From assembly GCF_039634785.1 (NCBI RefSeq), contig NZ_JBBIAB010000004.1, positions 1 to 64,000 on the forward strand: a DNA stretch of 64,000 bases. Direction: 5' to 3'. How positions within the stretch are numbered: position 1 is the first letter of the stretch; each line of letters begins with the position of its first letter. The translations under genes and the position numbers were made by a program. Source of the DNA: Tistrella mobilis (GTDB taxonomy: Bacteria > Pseudomonadota > Alphaproteobacteria > Tistrellales > Tistrellaceae). Under the pieces are notes generated by a model that saw nothing but the letters and a program-made list of their open reading frames with translations, ran no database searches and was not told the DNA's origin. Shown here one piece after another: positions 37,352-45,800 of this stretch.

Positions 37352-38394
37352 GCCCGTACCTCCTGCCGCATCCGCGCATCCAGCCGGCGGTGGATCAGGT
37401 CGGCCGCGCGATTGATCAGCACGAAGCCGAGCCCGACGGCAAGCGTGCCGCCCAGCACCGCATGCATGTCGGCCGCGAACAGCGCCTGGGTGATGTAGAG
37501 CCCGATGCCGGGCCAGGCGAAGACGGTTTCGGTCAGCACCGCACCTTCCAGCAGATGGGCGAAGGTCAGCGCGATCACCGTCACCAGCGGGACCGCGACA
37601 TTGCGGAAGGCATGGCCCCACAGGATCCGCACCTCCGGCACGCCCTTGGCCCGGGCGGCGACGACATAATCCTGCGACAGCTCTCCGATCATGAGCGATC
37701 GGGTCATCCGCGCCACATAAGCCATCGAGAAATAACCCAGAATCGAAGCGGGCAGGATCAGGTGGCGCAGGGCGTCCACCATCGCCTCGGGCTCCCCCGC
37801 CAGCGCCGTGTCGATCAGCACGAAGCCGGTCACCTCGGGGATGGTATAGGCCCAGGCGACATCCAGCCGGCCGGGCCCCGCCACCCAGCCGAGCCGGGCG
37901 TAGAAGATCAGCAATCCGACCAGCCCCAGCCAGAACACCGGCACCGAATAGCCGACCAGGGCCACCGCCCGCACCACGTGATCGGCCAGCCGGCCGGCGC
38001 GTGCCGCCGCCAGCACCCCCAGCGGCACCCCCAGCCCGACACCGATCAGCGTGCCTGCAACCGCGAGTTCGATGGTGGCCGGGAAGACCCGTGCCACATC
38101 CTCGGCCACCGTCAGCCCGGTCATGGTCGATCGACCCAGGTCGCCGTTCAGTACATTCCAGACATAGACCGCCAGCTGCTCGTACAGCGGCAGGTCCAGC
38201 CCCAGCGCCGTGCGGGCTGCGGCATAGGCCTCGGGGCTGGCCCTGTCGCCGGCGACGACCAGGGCCGGATCGATCGGCACCACCCGGCCGATCAGAAAGG
38301 TGACGACGATCAGGCCGAGCAGGGTGACGGCAAGGCCGGCCATGAAGCCGGCCGTCACCCGCACCATGCGCAGCCCCGCAGGCGCTGCCTTCAC
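37348..38394 (-). CDS. Peptide/nickel-type ABC transporter permease 1
   Basis: A 348-residue DppB/OppB-like permease with six hydrophobic segments. The N-terminal LIVVTFLIGRVVPIDPALV is followed by the periplasmic loop with GLDLPLYEQ and the GDLGRS motif, and the EAA loop is AARAKGVPEVRILWGHAFRN. It starts with a GTG that overlaps the binding-protein stop by 4 nt (GTGA). It dimerises with permease 2 to form the translocation path. Confidence 0.92.
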   Translation of the reverse strand: MKAAPAGLRMVRVTAGFMAGLAVTLLGLIVVTFLIGRVVPIDPALVVAGDRASPEAYAAARTALGLDLPLYEQLAVYVWNVLNGDLGRSTMTGLTVAEDVARVFPATIELAVAGTLIGVGLGVPLGVLAAARAGRLADHVVRAVALVGYSVPVFWLGLVGLLIFYARLGWVAGPGRLDVAWAYTIPEVTGFVLIDTALAGEPEAMVDALRHLILPASILGYFSMAYVARMTRSLMIGELSQDYVVAARAKGVPEVRILWGHAFRNVAVPLVTVIALTFAHLLEGAVLTETVFAWPGIGLYITQALFAADMHAVLGGTLAVGLGFVLINRAADLIHRRLDARMRQEVRA

Positions 38395-40025
38395 TTCGTG
38401 ATCCGCCAGTAGATATAGGTGTCGAAGGCCGGGCCCGAGATCCAGCCTTCAACCGGCTTGCGCATCGCGGTCGGCTCGGTCTGCTGGAACATCACCGCCA
38501 CCGGCCCCTCCTCGCGCAGTCGGCGCTGGATGTCGTGATAAAGCTCGACCCGCCTGGCATCGTCACGTTCCAGCACCGCCGCGCGGGCCATCTCGCCCAG
38601 CTCGTCATTCTTCCAGGCATTGCGCCAGGCGATGGTCTTGGCGGTGCCGGTATCGACGTTGTCGGGGTTGCGGGCGAAATAGTCGACCGTCGAATTGGGG
38701 TCGCCATAATCCGGCGACCAGTACATCAGCAGCAGCTCGTGGCCGCGCGCCCGGTACTTGGTCAGCACCTGCCGGGTATCGGCGGTCACGATCTTCAGCC
38801 GGATGCCGATATCGGCCAGATTGGCCTGCAGCGCCTGGGCGATGTCACGATAGGGCGCCGTGCCCGAGACGTCGATGGTCAGGTCCAGCCCGTCGGGATG
38901 GCCGGCTTCGACCATCAGCGCCTTCGCCTTCTCCACATCGCGGGTATAGGGCAGATCGTCGAGCGCCGCGAAACTGCCGGCGCCCAGGATCGACTGATGC
39001 GGCCGGTAAAGCCCTTCCAGCAGGTTCGCGGCGATGCCCTGATAGTCGATCGCCCGGCGGATCGCCTCGCGCACCTTGGGCTCGGTCAGCGCCGGCACCT
39101 TCTGGTTCATCGCCAGATAATAGATCGTCGCCTTGGGCTCGGTTTCGACCTTGAGATCGGGATTGCCGGCGATGCCCTTCAGCTGTTCGGTGCCGAGCCG
39201 GCGGGCGATATCCACATCGCCCTTCTCCAGCAGCAGCCGCTGGGCGGTGGGCTCGGGCACATGGCGGATGATCACCCGCTTCATCTTCGGCGCGCCCATG
39301 TAGAAATCCGGGTTCGCCTCCAGCACCACGGCCTCTTTCGGCCGCCAGGTCACCAGGCGATAGGCGCCGCTGCCGGCGGTGTTGGTCTTCAGCCAGCCAT
39401 TGCCCAGATCGCCATCGGTCTCGTGCGCCAGCGCCTCGGTGCGGTCGACCACGGCACCGACGCTGGATGACAGGCTGTTCAGCACATAGCTCGGCGCGAA
39501 GGGCTCCGACATGGTCAGCACCAGGGTGGCGTCGTCCTTGGCCACCACCATCCGGTCGACGTTTTCGGGCGTCCAGCCCAGCGCGTTCAGGATGAAGACC
39601 GGCGATTTGGCAAGCTTCACCACCCGCTGCAACGAGAAGGCGGCATCATGGGCGGTCAGCGGCCGCCCGGTGTGAAATTTCACCCCCGGCCGCATGGTGA
39701 AGGTGTAGGTGAGCCCGTCGTCCGAGATCGTCCAGCTCTCGGCCGCCCCGCCCAGGATCCTGGTGAAATCGTCCGGATCGGGCACGGTCAGGCGCAGATA
39801 GACGTTGTTCAGAATCTCGCCGGTCGCAAGCTCGAAGCTCTCCGCCGGATCGAAACTTGTTACGTCATCAATATAATGAGCCATCACCAATGTATCGGGC
39901 GGCGTGGCCGCCCGCGCCTCTCCGGCCGGCAGCCCCTGGGCTGCGAAAAGGCCGATGGCCAGGGCGGCACAGGCCCTCAGCAGACCATGGCGCAGCCGAT
40001 GACGCAGCGTCGCGGGCGCCGACAT
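38391..40025 (-). CDS. ABC transporter substrate-binding protein (peptide/nickel type)
   Basis: A 544-residue SBP_bac_5 protein. Residues about 1-39 form a signal (positively charged n-region, LLRACAALAIGLFAAQGLPA, A-R-A cleavage). The mature protein has the three-domain Dpp/Opp fold with GYTFTMRPGVKFHTG-like (here LTYTFTMRPGVKFHTG) and AIRRAIDYQGIAANLL segments. These proteins deliver dipeptides, oligopeptides, nickel or related solutes. I chose the ATG at 40025 because a clean signal follows; a GTG at 40103 would add 26 unconserved residues. First gene of the operon; all following genes overlap by 4 nt. Confidence 0.9.
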   Translation of the reverse strand: MSAPATLRHRLRHGLLRACAALAIGLFAAQGLPAGEARAATPPDTLVMAHYIDDVTSFDPAESFELATGEILNNVYLRLTVPDPDDFTRILGGAAESWTISDDGLTYTFTMRPGVKFHTGRPLTAHDAAFSLQRVVKLAKSPVFILNALGWTPENVDRMVVAKDDATLVLTMSEPFAPSYVLNSLSSSVGAVVDRTEALAHETDGDLGNGWLKTNTAGSGAYRLVTWRPKEAVVLEANPDFYMGAPKMKRVIIRHVPEPTAQRLLLEKGDVDIARRLGTEQLKGIAGNPDLKVETEPKATIYYLAMNQKVPALTEPKVREAIRRAIDYQGIAANLLEGLYRPHQSILGAGSFAALDDLPYTRDVEKAKALMVEAGHPDGLDLTIDVSGTAPYRDIAQALQANLADIGIRLKIVTADTRQVLTKYRARGHELLLMYWSPDYGDPNSTVDYFARNPDNVDTGTAKTIAWRNAWKNDELGEMARAAVLERDDARRVELYHDIQRRLREEGPVAVMFQQTEPTAMRKPVEGWISGPAFDTYIYWRITK

Positions 40026-40153
40026 TCGGGCCGTCGTCGATTGGATCACGGTCGTCACTCCCGGCGTGAAGGGGCTGCGGCCGAAGCCGGCCGCATCTGT
40101 CACGCATCATGAAGCAACTGGGCCGCCCTCGCCAAGCCCGCCCGCCACGGCAG

Positions 40154-42097
40154 TCAACCCAGGGCATCCTCCACCTCGGCGTCCGGACCGGCCGGGCCGT
40201 CGGGCCCGGCATCGTCCGAGAGCGGCAGCACCAGCCGGGCGACCGTGCCGAAGCCGTAGGTGCTCTCGATCTCGATCCGCCCGCCCTGCAGTTCCGCCAG
40301 GGCCTTGGCGACGGTCAGGCCAAGGCCGGCGCCCTCGAAGCGCCGCGAGAGGCCGTCATCGGCCTGGAAGAAGGCGTCCGTCACCCGGTCCAGGCTGTCG
40401 GCCGGAATGCCCGACCCGCTGTCGGTGATGGTGATCGCGCCGGTGCCGTCCTCGCGCCGCTCCACCAGCAGCACCACCTCGCCATCGGCCTCGGTGAACT
40501 TGATGGCATTGTCGATCAGATAGTCGAGCACCCGTACCGCCAGCCGCGGATCGCCCAGAACCTCCACGGGTCCGTCATCGACATGGTCCAGCCGGACACC
40601 GCCACGACGCGCCCGATCTGCGGCACTGCGCATCACCGACCGGATGGCGGACTGGGCATCGAAGCTGCGCAGCTCGCAGCGCTCTTCGCCGCCGTCGATC
40701 CGGCCGAGCCCGATGATCGCGTCGACCACCGAAATCAGCCGCCGGCCGGCGCGGGAAATCTCGTCGACATAGCCGTCATACACCTCGGAACCGAGGGGCC
40801 CGTGCAGGCGCGCCGTCATCAGATCGGCATAGCCCAGCACCGCCGCCAGCGGCGTGCGCAGTTCGTGGCTCATCATCGAGATGAAGCGCGACTTCGCCCG
40901 GCTGGCCGCATCGGCCAGATCCCGCGCCTCGGCAAGCGCCGCCTGCACCGCGGCGCGTTCCTCGACATCGTGGAAGGTCACCACCAGGGCCGCCACCGCC
41001 GCTTCGTCGCGCAGGTCGCGGAGCTTCACGTCGCAGGCCCGCACCCCTCGGGCGCCCATATCGACACGCAATTCCTCGGTCGCCGTGCGTTCGCCACCGG
41101 TCAGCACACGCTCGAACAGCGCGCGCAGGCGATCCCGATCCTCGGCGACCACCATCCGCGCCAGGGGCCGGGCGCGGGCGATCGCAACCAGATCGGCCGG
41201 GCCCACCACATCCCTGATCGCGTGATCGGCATCGGCAACCACGATCAGATCCGATCCTGTGGCCAGCAGTGCCGACATCCGCCGGCTGCCCAGGCGCAGC
41301 GTCTCCGCCTCGCGCGCGGCCGACAAGGCGAAGCGTTTGTCGATGGTGGCCGAGGCGATGATGATGGTGACCACCAGTGCCGCGCCGACCGCCACCAGCA
41401 CGGCGATGACCTGGGGATGCACCGCATGGGCCGAGGCTTCGAGGAACAGCAGCCGGCCGAGTGCGATGGTCTGGGCCGGCTCGAACCGCGCCGCCGCCAT
41501 GCCGGTATAGTGCATGCCGCAGATCGCCACCGCCATGACCACCGAGGCCCCCAGCTTGGCCGGGATTGAGACCTCTCGCCGGGCGATGGCCAGGGCTGCG
41601 GTGGCCGCGACCAGGGCGATCACCACGCTCAGCGCAAAGGTCCAGGGCTCGTAGAGCAGCCGGGCGGGCATGTGCATGGCTTCCATGCCCATATAGTGCA
41701 TGCCCACGACACCGGTGCCGGTTGCGAGCCCCGCGCCCAGCAGGGCCCCCGGGTGGTTCCCGGCCCGCGATACCCAGGCAAGCCCCAGCCAGGTCATCGC
41801 CACGGCGATGATCAGCGAACCGACGGTCAGGTCCAGGTCGTAATCGACCGGAAAGGGCAGTTCATGGGCAAGCATGCCGATGAAATGCATCGACCAGATG
41901 CCGCCGCCCAGCACCACGCTGCCGGCCGTGATCCACACCGTGCGCATCCGGGGCCCTGCGGTCGGAATCCGGCCGGCGGTCTGCAGCGCCGCGTAGGACG
42001 CGAACAGCGCGACCACGACCGACAGCACGACCAGCCGCGTATCGTAACCGCTTTCGGCATAATGCCCGCCAGCGTCGTGGGCGAACTCCAGAAACAT
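40154..42097 (-). CDS. MHYT-domain sensor histidine kinase
   Basis: A 647-residue inner-membrane kinase. Residues about 20-250 form the seven-helix MHYT sensor with three motifs (WSMHFIGM, GMHYMGME, CGMHYTGM), thought to bind copper and sense O2, CO or NO. A PAS-like linker (about 275-395) precedes HisKA with the phospho-acceptor His in SHELRTPLAAVLGYADLM and an ATPase domain (YLIDNAIKFTEADG, DSGSGIPADS, GAGLGLTVAKAL). All kinase boxes look intact. There is no response regulator next to it. The ATG is preceded by GAAGGG. It lies 128 nt downstream of the ABC operon head but on the same strand, with its own likely promoter. Confidence 0.92.
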   Translation of the reverse strand: MFLEFAHDAGGHYAESGYDTRLVVLSVVVALFASYAALQTAGRIPTAGPRMRTVWITAGSVVLGGGIWSMHFIGMLAHELPFPVDYDLDLTVGSLIIAVAMTWLGLAWVSRAGNHPGALLGAGLATGTGVVGMHYMGMEAMHMPARLLYEPWTFALSVVIALVAATAALAIARREVSIPAKLGASVVMAVAICGMHYTGMAAARFEPAQTIALGRLLFLEASAHAVHPQVIAVLVAVGAALVVTIIIASATIDKRFALSAAREAETLRLGSRRMSALLATGSDLIVVADADHAIRDVVGPADLVAIARARPLARMVVAEDRDRLRALFERVLTGGERTATEELRVDMGARGVRACDVKLRDLRDEAAVAALVVTFHDVEERAAVQAALAEARDLADAASRAKSRFISMMSHELRTPLAAVLGYADLMTARLHGPLGSEVYDGYVDEISRAGRRLISVVDAIIGLGRIDGGEERCELRSFDAQSAIRSVMRSAADRARRGGVRLDHVDDGPVEVLGDPRLAVRVLDYLIDNAIKFTEADGEVVLLVERREDGTGAITITDSGSGIPADSLDRVTDAFFQADDGLSRRFEGAGLGLTVAKALAELQGGRIEIESTYGFGTVARLVLPLSDDAGPDGPAGPDAEVEDALG

Positions 42098-42251
42098 ATG
42101 TCAGCCGCCCTTCCGAAGGCCGTCACCGGAAACCCGGCGCGAACGTCGTCGCCGCGCCACGCATGGTTCCGAAGCGCGTCGGGCAGGGCGCAACGGACCA
42201 GTTTTCATGGCATTCTGCCCGAGGAGAGTAAAGGAAACATGGACGGAGCCC

Positions 42252-42983
42252 ATGACGAATTCAGAAGATCCGGCCCGTATCGCCGCAGCCGTGGCGGCTG
42301 CATCGCGCCGCGTGGGAGAAACCATGGCCGGCCGGCGCAGCACCCGCGCCTTCCGACCCGATCCGGTCCCGCGGGAAACGGTGGAACGGATCCTGGCACT
42401 GGCGGCCCGCGCCCCCAGCGGATCGAACATCCAGCCCTGGAAAGTCCACGTTCTGGCCGGTGCCGCCCGCGCGCGCGTGGTGGCTGCACTGACCGCAGAC
42501 CACGCCGCCGGCGCCCCGCGTGCCGCCTGGGGCTATACATACTATCCGGTGAAGTGGCGGGCGCCCTATCAGGATCGCCGTCGGGCGCTCGGCTGGTCGC
42601 TCTACAGCCTGCTCGGCATCGGCAAGGGCGATCAGGACCGCATGCAGGCGCAGGAGCGGCGCAACTTCGCGTTCTTCGACGCCCCGGTCGGGCTGATCGT
42701 CACCATCGACCGCGATATGGAACAGGGATCCTGGGTGGATGTCGGGATCTTCGTCGGTCAGGTCCTGCTGGCGGCCGAAGCGATGGGCCTGCAGACCTGC
42801 CCGCAGGCGGCCTTCGCCATGTATGACGGCATCCTGCGCGACGAGATCGGCTATCCCGAAACCGAACAGGTGGTCTGCGGCATCGCCATCGGCCATGGCG
42901 ACCCCGACGACGTGACCGCCCGGCTCCAGACCCCGCGTGAACCGGTGGAAGGCTTCGCAACCTTCCAGGGTTTCGCGGACTGA
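42252..42983 (+). CDS. Nitroreductase-family FMN oxidoreductase
   Basis: A 243-residue flavoprotein. The N-terminal RRSTRAFRPDPVPRETVERI and the ARAPSGSNIQPWKVH loop bind FMN, and the C-terminal GLQTCPQAAFA region belongs to the nitroreductase fold. Family members use NAD(P)H to reduce quinones, nitro groups or enoates as homodimers. It starts at ATG 42252 with AAGGA upstream. It is divergent from the MHYT kinase (154 nt) and converges on the aldo/keto reductase, with a strong hairpin between. Confidence 0.9.
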   Translation: MTNSEDPARIAAAVAAASRRVGETMAGRRSTRAFRPDPVPRETVERILALAARAPSGSNIQPWKVHVLAGAARARVVAALTADHAAGAPRAAWGYTYYPVKWRAPYQDRRRALGWSLYSLLGIGKGDQDRMQAQERRNFAFFDAPVGLIVTIDRDMEQGSWVDVGIFVGQVLLAAEAMGLQTCPQAAFAMYDGILRDEIGYPETEQVVCGIAIGHGDPDDVTARLQTPREPVEGFATFQGFAD

Positions 42984-42991
42984 AATACGGA

Positions 42992-43027
42992 GGCCGGCGC
43001 GCGGGCAGCCCCTGCCCTGCGCCGGCC
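42992..43027. terminator. Bidirectional hairpin between nitroreductase and aldo/keto reductase
   Basis: Outer stem GGCCGGCGC / GCGCCGGCC (42992-43000 and 43019-43027), inner stem GGGCAG / CTGCCC (43003-43008 and 43012-43017) and a 3-nt loop. It sits 9 nt past one gene and 12 nt from the other, at a convergent junction. No T tract. Confidence 0.55.
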
Positions 43028-43038
43028 GCCACGGCTGA

Positions 43039-43872
43039 TCAGGCCGCGTCCCATTCGGGTGCGAAGGACGGATTGATCATCCGGCCGTTGCCGCGCAGCG
43101 CATCGATCTTCGCCCGCTCGGCATCGCTCAACCGGATGTCGAGTGCTGCCAGATTGGCGCGGATATGGGCTTCGCTGCCGGCCTTCGGGATGGCGCTGAC
43201 CATGGGCTGATCGATCAGCCAGCGCAGCACCACCTGCGCCGGAGAGGCGTCGTGCGCCTCGGCGATCTCGCGGATCACCGGGTCGTCGGCGACCTTGCCG
43301 CGGGCCAGCGGGCTGTAGGCGGTGACCATCATGCCATGGGCGCGGGCATAGGCCAGCACCGGATCCTGGTTCAGATAGGGGTGGTATTCCACCTGATCGG
43401 CGGCGACGTCCACGCCCAGCTCTTCGACCACGCGCTTCATCAGCGCGACCGGGAAGTTGCTGAGGCCGATCAGCTTCGCCCGGCCGGCCGCCTTCACGCC
43501 TTCAAGCGCGCGCATGGTCTCGGCCAGATCGATCTTCGGATTCGGCCAGTGGATCAGCAGCAGGTCGACCTGATCGACCTGAAGCTTCTTCAGCGACTCC
43601 TCCACCGACGCCTCGAGCGTGCCGGCGGCCAGTCGTTCATACCAGACCTTGGTGGTCAGGAAGACTTCCGAGCGGTCGATCGCGGACTCGGCGATCGCCT
43701 CGCCGACCTCGGCCTCGTTGTCATAGATCTGCGCGGTATCGATATGCCGGTAGCCGAGGTCGAGCGCGGTGCGCACGGCACGCACGCAGGCCCGGCCGGT
43801 GATCTGCCAGGTGCCGAAGCCGAGCGCCGGAACCCGGGCGCCCTTGACGTCGATGATGGTCTGGTCAGGCAT
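43039..43872 (-). CDS. Aldo/keto reductase (2,5-diketogluconate reductase-like)
   Basis: A 277-residue NADPH-dependent TIM-barrel reductase of the AKR5-like group. The catalytic tetrad is D45, Y50 (DTAQIYDNE), K75 (LTTKVWYE) and H108 (LLIHWPNP). The cofactor region reads SAIPKAGSEAHIRANL. Homologues reduce 2,5-diketogluconate, methylglyoxal and similar carbonyls. ATG start with GGAG upstream (CCGGAGATGAGCC). It lies 122 nt downstream of the HCCA-isomerase-like gene on the same strand. Confidence 0.92.
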   Translation of the reverse strand: MPDQTIIDVKGARVPALGFGTWQITGRACVRAVRTALDLGYRHIDTAQIYDNEAEVGEAIAESAIDRSEVFLTTKVWYERLAAGTLEASVEESLKKLQVDQVDLLLIHWPNPKIDLAETMRALEGVKAAGRAKLIGLSNFPVALMKRVVEELGVDVAADQVEYHPYLNQDPVLAYARAHGMMVTAYSPLARGKVADDPVIREIAEAHDASPAQVVLRWLIDQPMVSAIPKAGSEAHIRANLAALDIRLSDAERAKIDALRGNGRMINPSFAPEWDAA

Positions 43873-43994
43873 GGCTCATCTCCGGAAGCGGAAGGATAGG
43901 GTCCGCCGCGTCGGCACGCGGGCGGCGCAGGGGAGGACGTCTTGTTGTGTTTGCCCCCGATGCGGGGGGAGAGATGGTCCGGCGGCGGCGGGCG

Positions 43995-44603
43995 TCAATC
44001 CAGCGTGACGCCCAGGCGCTCGGCCAGGAAATCGAGACGGTCCTGGCCCCAGAAGGGTTCGCCGTCGAAGATATAGGTGGGCGCGCCGAACACGCCGGCC
44101 GCGATGGCATTGTCGGTCATGGCGGCGCGCTTCGCCGCCAGATCCGCGGTCGCGGCATCGGCGCGATCGAGCAGCTCAGCATCCAGCCCCTCACGCCGCA
44201 GCAGGTCGGCCAGCGTTTCGGCATCCGTGATGTCCCGCCCCTCGGCCCAGACCGCGCCCAGCACGCCGCCGATCAGCCCGGCGGGATCCACACCCTCGGC
44301 CATGGCCTGCAGCACCAGATGCGCCGCCCGGGTGTCGTCGACCGGGAAAAAGCGCGGCTCCAGCTCCAGCGGCACGCCCAGCCGGTCGCGCCAGCGCTTC
44401 AACTCGTACATGCGATAGGTCTGGCGCTGCACCGGGCGCTGTTTCACCGGCACGCCACCCGACGCAGCGAAGATCTTCGCAAAATCCACCGGGTGCCAGC
44501 GAATGACGGCGCGGCCACGATCGGCGATGGCCACGAAGCGGTCATGGCCCAGATAGGCCCAGGGCGACATCAGCGGCAGGTAGCAGTCGACGATCCGTGT
44601 CAT
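43995..44603 (-). CDS. DsbA-family HCCA isomerase-like protein
   Basis: A 202-residue thioredoxin-fold protein of the kappa-GST/2-hydroxychromene-2-carboxylate isomerase family. The first active-site Ser is in YLPLMSPWAYLGHDRF, and the cis-Pro loop is FGAPTYIFDGEPFWGQDRLDFL, all typical. HCCA isomerase uses glutathione in naphthalene degradation; many bacterial homologues have unknown substrates. The start at MTRIVDCYL has CGGAG 8 nt upstream. The next gene upstream encodes a GST-like protein, so both probably use glutathione. Confidence 0.9.
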   Translation of the reverse strand: MTRIVDCYLPLMSPWAYLGHDRFVAIADRGRAVIRWHPVDFAKIFAASGGVPVKQRPVQRQTYRMYELKRWRDRLGVPLELEPRFFPVDDTRAAHLVLQAMAEGVDPAGLIGGVLGAVWAEGRDITDAETLADLLRREGLDAELLDRADAATADLAAKRAAMTDNAIAAGVFGAPTYIFDGEPFWGQDRLDFLAERLGVTLD

Positions 44604-44643
44604 GAAACGGCTCCGGCAAGGGATGGGGGCGGCCGTCGCGACG

Positions 44644-44675
44644 ATGCCGCCCGCGAGCGGGCTCGCGGGCGGCAT
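44644..44675. terminator. Perfect 14-bp hairpin between GST and HCCA-isomerase genes
   Basis: ATGCCGCCCGCGAG (44644-44657) and its exact complement (44662-44675) flank a 4-nt loop. It lies between two minus-strand genes 101 nt apart. A very stable stem, but without a T tract it may be an attenuator or an mRNA-stabilising element instead of a full terminator. Confidence 0.5.
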
Positions 44676-44703
44676 CCGGCAGGCGGCGCTTACGGTATAC
44701 CGT

Positions 44704-45642
44704 TCAGGCGGGTCGGACAACGTAGCCGATGCGGGGGAAGTGCACGGCGATCTCTCCCAGCTCGGGATCCTCGCGCCGGATGCTGATCCGCCGCCGGCTG
44801 ATCGCGGTCACCTCGCCGGCCACCGGGTCCTTGCCGAAATCCTCGGGCGTGACCGTCACGCTCGTGCCCGGCTGCGGGGCGTTGTCGTCCGTCTCCCCCA
44901 CCGTCTCGGGCGGCAGCGGGGTCGCTTCGCGGGCGATGGCGAGTGCGGCATCCGGCTCCATCTCGATGCGGGTCCCGTGGCGGAACTCCCGCACCCGGCC
45001 GTTCCAGGCCTGGGCGTTCAGATATTCCGCCATCACCCCGCCAACCTTGCGGCCGTTGTTCTCAAGGAACCAGATCGGATGATAGGCGGCGAAATCCGCC
45101 AGGCTCGGCTCGTCGCCGAACAGATAGAGCGTGCCCTGCCCCAGCGCATCGTCGAGCACGGCGAGCGCATTGTGGAGCTGTTCCTTGAACATCGGCGCGG
45201 CCGCCTTCATCCGCTCCACATCGGCCCGCGGCGCACCGTTCATCCGCGCACGGTCTTCCAGAAGTTCCGGCGGCAGCTTGTCGGCATTGAACGCCATGGC
45301 ATAGCGCACCGCCGGCCAGAACAGCATCCGCTCGGCCCAGAGCGAGAAGGCGAGCAGGCCGCCCCAGCCGCCGGCGGCGGTGCCGTTCTCGGGGAACAGG
45401 GTCGGCTGCGGATGGCGGCGCTCCAGCTCTTCGGCGATCAGATTGGTGTCGACATAAACATCGGCCCCGATCTGCATCACCGGCGTGCGGCGATAGCCGC
45501 CGGTCAGCGGCGTCAGCTTCGGCTTCGGCGCCCAGATCGGCTGTACCACCGAATTCCAGGTCAGCCCCTTGAAGCCCAGCATCAGCCGGGCCTTCTCGGC
45601 AAAAGGCGACGAGTCGTAGTGATGGAGGATGATCTCCGTCAT
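44704..45642 (-). CDS. Glutathione S-transferase-like protein with C-terminal extension
   Basis: A 312-residue protein. The thioredoxin-like N-terminal domain (about 1-80) includes YDSSPFAEKARLML and RTPVMQIGADVYVDTNLIAEEL, and an all-helical C-terminal domain follows (about 95-225, SLADFAAYHPIWFL). Most GSTs are 200-230 residues; here about 80 more follow, with a beta-rich segment (TSVTVTPEDFGKDPVAG and ISRRRISIRREDP) that looks like a small barrel. Residue Ser/Pro in the active-site position fits Ser-type GSTs. The start has AGGAGAGG upstream. It precedes the HCCA-isomerase-like gene on the same strand. Confidence 0.85.
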   Translation of the reverse strand: MTEIILHHYDSSPFAEKARLMLGFKGLTWNSVVQPIWAPKPKLTPLTGGYRRTPVMQIGADVYVDTNLIAEELERRHPQPTLFPENGTAAGGWGGLLAFSLWAERMLFWPAVRYAMAFNADKLPPELLEDRARMNGAPRADVERMKAAAPMFKEQLHNALAVLDDALGQGTLYLFGDEPSLADFAAYHPIWFLENNGRKVGGVMAEYLNAQAWNGRVREFRHGTRIEMEPDAALAIAREATPLPPETVGETDDNAPQPGTSVTVTPEDFGKDPVAGEVTAISRRRISIRREDPELGEIAVHFPRIGYVVRPA

Positions 45643-45800
45643 CGTCCTCTCCTGTCTGCGCGACATCCCGGCCACCGGGCGCGGGCCGCCGCAGGTCTGA
45701 GCGTCCGGACCAGTCTCGTTCTGGCACTCTTCTCGTTCCGAGAACTCTATCCGGCGATCATTATACCCATGGTTTATTTTGCCGCCAGTGACGGCGGGGC

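Noticed and set aside
36434-38452. 672-codon frame that spans both ABC permeases
   Set aside because: The first half is an out-of-frame reading of permease 1; the two permeases are separate genes with a 4-nt overlap, not a fusion.
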